A DNA stretch of 64,000 nucleotides from Dromaius novaehollandiae (taxonomy: Eukaryota > Chordata > Aves > Casuariiformes > Dromaiidae). Below the pieces are notes generated by a model. The model had not been told where the DNA came from. It ran no database searches and saw only the letters and a list, made by a program, of their open reading frames with translations. Below, one piece after another: positions 61,701 through 64,000 of this stretch (position 1 is its first letter; the number at the start of each line of letters is the position of its first letter). A program made the translations under genes and the position numbers. The DNA is taken from the NCBI RefSeq assembly GCF_036370855.1, contig NC_088110.1, forward strand, positions 23,059,501-23,123,500, in the 5' to 3' direction.

Positions 61701-64000
61701 ATTTGTCTTCTTGCTCGCTAACCAAGTTGATTTCTGTCAGGGAAGATAAATGTTGTCTACAAAGCTAAGATAAGAATGATGAAATCTGTCCTTTCCTGAG
61801 GGCTTAGCAGCTGTTTTGGGGGATGCAGATGGAAAGTTGGGACTGTTTGGCAAGCCTAGACTTGCCAAGAACACAGAGACCAAAGGGAACAAGTCCACGT
61901 TACTGGACTGAGCCGGTCGGGGAAAAGGCACGTGGGACCTCTTGTTTCTAGGTCATTTGTTTATTTTCATCCCCATCTGATCATGGTTGAGCGATGTTGC
62001 TGTGCGAGTGGCTGCACACAGGCTGTGCCCACATGCTTGGGTGATAAATGCACGGGTAGGTTCTGCAAAGGTTTTCCTCTGGCTTATGGGGAACTTTGTG
62101 TGCTGGCTCCTACCCAGTTCAGGCAGGGCTCGTGTCCATCTCTCAAAACCACACCAAAACAGTCGGCCTGAATCAGCATCCTCACCCAAAGCCTTGGCAA
62201 AGAGGCCAGGGAACGTGTGTGCGGAGGAGCTGGACCCCGCACTCGTCTGCAGCGGGGCCTCCCCCAGAACAGGGAGCCATGCAGAGAGGGACTCGAGCAG
62301 CCGAAGAGCCCAGACTGCTCCAGGCGGTGGACAGATACAGCCAGCACTAGGATTTTGCTGCACAGGGGAACATATCTGCTTTTGCCCGCGCTGCATCTTG
62401 TGTGAAGACAGGGACCTTTGATCTCCAGAGCTGTGAGGATGTGGGAGATTCACCATGGTGGCTTAGAGGGCAGTGCTCCTCCGTTAGCTCTCCCACACTG
62501 GGAACGTGCCCTGTGTCACCTGAGATGGCAGCTGGGACAGCTGTGAACCCTAATTGTGGCTGCAGCCAGTCTGGATGCACTCTGTCCACCAGCGCTAAAT
62601 TCACTTTAAACTGTTCAAGAGCACAGCTTGGTAAAAATGGGCTCTGGAGCCAGTCTGCCTGGACGCACTGTGGCACAGCTCTGCTCAGGACATTGTGGTT
62701 CATGGTCCCGGTGCCAAAACCCAGCAGGGGTTAGGGACGTGCTTAACTAACTCGCTTTCTCTCCATGAAAAAAACAACCTGTGCAACGTGTAGGAGGAAA
62801 TACAGGAGGGAGGGAGATGTGTGTTTGAGGAGAACAGTGTGTAATTTTGGGGGAGGACGGTGAGTACAGCATCCGTACATCCTTCTGGCCCCACTTACAC
62901 CCAACAAGTGCTGAGCTGCAGTGGGAGCAACCCAATTCCCTGCAATGGAACCGAGCGAAGGGGTGTGAAACTTGAGATTTCCTGATAAATGCTGTGAAAT
63001 GCTGTGTGGCAGCTCCACTGGGTTCTTTAAAAGCCTGTCTTTGTGTTTATCTGTTGCAGTTTCTCAAAAATGCTGTTTGAAGTCTCTGCTTTTTTAAGTA
63101 CTATGTAGGAATTAGGCTACAGGAAGTCTTAGTTCTTTCACGTACTTTGTATCAAAATCCCTTTATAGACCAAATAATTACTTTCCCACAGTAAAAAGAC
63201 GATGCAAACAGGCAATCGCACTGACCCTTCTATGCTTGGAGAGACGGATTCCTCCAACCTGTTCACACAGCTGAAATCAACTGAAAAAACAGCTCTTTGA
63301 GGGCTCTGAGCATGTCACCATCCCACCTGATGGCACTGGAGGGAGCGAGGGAAGGGGACAGGGAGTCCCTTGACTTGTGCATGGTACACGTGTGCTTGAG
63401 TAGGGAGGTGCACGCTTGGGTGCTGCAGCTTGGGGAGATAATGTGCCCCACATGGACAACCAGGAGCTGCAGGAACCACCCTCACTGCTGTAACCCCAGT
63501 GGGAAAAGGCGAGAGGGCGAGGGCAATCAGTTCCCAGAGCCGAGGTGACAAGGGGGTAGAAGATAACTGTACTGTTTTAATTTTGACATTGCATTAAAAG
63601 GAGAAAGACATGTTCCTGCTGCGGCAGCTTGTTCACAGTTCTACGTTGTCCCATCGGGTTCTGCACACAGGCCAGCAGGGAACCAGATGTCTCTGGGAAT
63701 GAGATCCCAGAGCAGCTCGGTGTCTTGGAGGGATTGCAGATCCAAGTTGGACTTGCGTCCTGGGCCTGGGCCTGCGCAGTCACTTCGGCTGGGTGAAAAA
63801 GATGGCAGATCAGAGCTCTGCAGGCTGGAAAATCTGCACGAACTGCAGGAGAAGGCAGGTTTCCTGACTGCCTGGTACCGGCACGGAGAGCTTGGCTCTT
63901 CCAGCTTAGGACTCTGGGAGGCTGTGCGTTGCAGGGCCACAGGGCCACCCTCCAAAAGGAGAGTGGGAAGTTGCTTTTTCCAAGGGAGTGGATGGAAATA
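55776..64000. other. Intergenic, GC-richer, no gene recognised
   Basis: Higher GC content than the middle of the window gives many overlapping long frames on both strands (165 codons at 59,161-59,658; 167 at 60,791-61,294; 208 at 61,142-61,768). None matches a family I recognise. The - strand frames at 57,738-57,869 and 60,791-60,930 look more protein-like than the rest and are treated as findings. No tRNA, rRNA or young transposon seen. Confidence 0.4.
61390..61600. promoter_or_regulatory. CpG-island-like block
   Basis: About 0.2 kb of dense CpG (GCTGCGCCGCAGCCCGGGCGG; GCGGCGCGGGG; CGGCGGGGC). A plausible CpG island or promoter near the right edge of the window. The direction of any transcript is not evident. 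Confidence 0.4.

Noticed and set aside
61142-61768. 208-codon + strand open frame
   Set aside because: It crosses a CpG-dense block with long overlapping frames on both strands, which indicates composition and not coding. No recognisable domain.
1-64000. tRNA genes, rRNA, CRISPR arrays, telomeric repeats, further BANP exons
   Set aside because: I looked for tRNA B-box motifs, regularly spaced repeats, TTAGGG runs and the conserved BEN-domain and mid-protein BANP peptides, and found none. A computed search would be needed to exclude very small exons.

Overview
This is vertebrate nuclear DNA: large introns, GT/AG splice sites, sparse coding sequence, CpG clusters and decayed retrotransposons. 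There is no bacterial-style gene packing. The only genes I can support are the last two coding exons of BANP (BTG3-associated nuclear protein, also called SMAR1), on the + strand at 20,922-21,065 and 25,021-25,092. Both match the vertebrate BANP C-terminus as I know it. The transposon complement is thin and old, consisting of CR1-type LINE fragments and other decayed non-LTR pieces, with no recognisable L1, Alu or young SINE. That points to a sauropsid, most likely a bird, but the species cannot be fixed from the sequence alone.

Layout. 1-20,921 reads as intron of BANP: I find no earlier BANP exon in it. It keeps many CpGs, carries several small CpG-rich clusters (the strongest at about 1,540-1,865), and holds poly-pyrimidine tracts and simple repeats. 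Near its 3' end (20,125-20,240) is a compact CpG cluster with two CGCG sites resembling the element BANP itself binds. 21,066-25,020 is the last intron and contains an antisense CR1-type LINE tail. After the stop codon at 25,090-25,092 comes a 3' UTR, with a good poly(A) signal at 25,786-25,791.

The remaining ~38 kb looks intergenic. It contains four retroelement relics: a LINE reverse-transcriptase tail (28,880-29,240, + strand), a CR1-type tail (34,510-34,630, + strand), an extensively decayed Ty3/Gypsy pol region (41,250-43,550, - strand) with reverse transcriptase and integrase still readable in pieces, and a LINE ORF2 C-terminal piece (55,640-55,775, + strand). From about 51.5 kb the DNA becomes GC-richer with more CpG clusters. 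Long open frames appear there on both strands, most of which I judge to be composition artefacts. In mammals ZNF469 lies beyond BANP across a gene-poor interval, so a desert here would fit that synteny (inference).

The points most worth a second look are the Ty3/Gypsy relic (such elements are scarce in birds), the CGCG pair inside BANP's own intron, an inverted pair of octamer motifs at 18,344-18,401, an intronic CpG island followed by a short ORF that ends in a perfect splice donor (1,540-1,960), and a 43-codon open frame with a fair splice acceptor on the - strand at 57,738-57,869.
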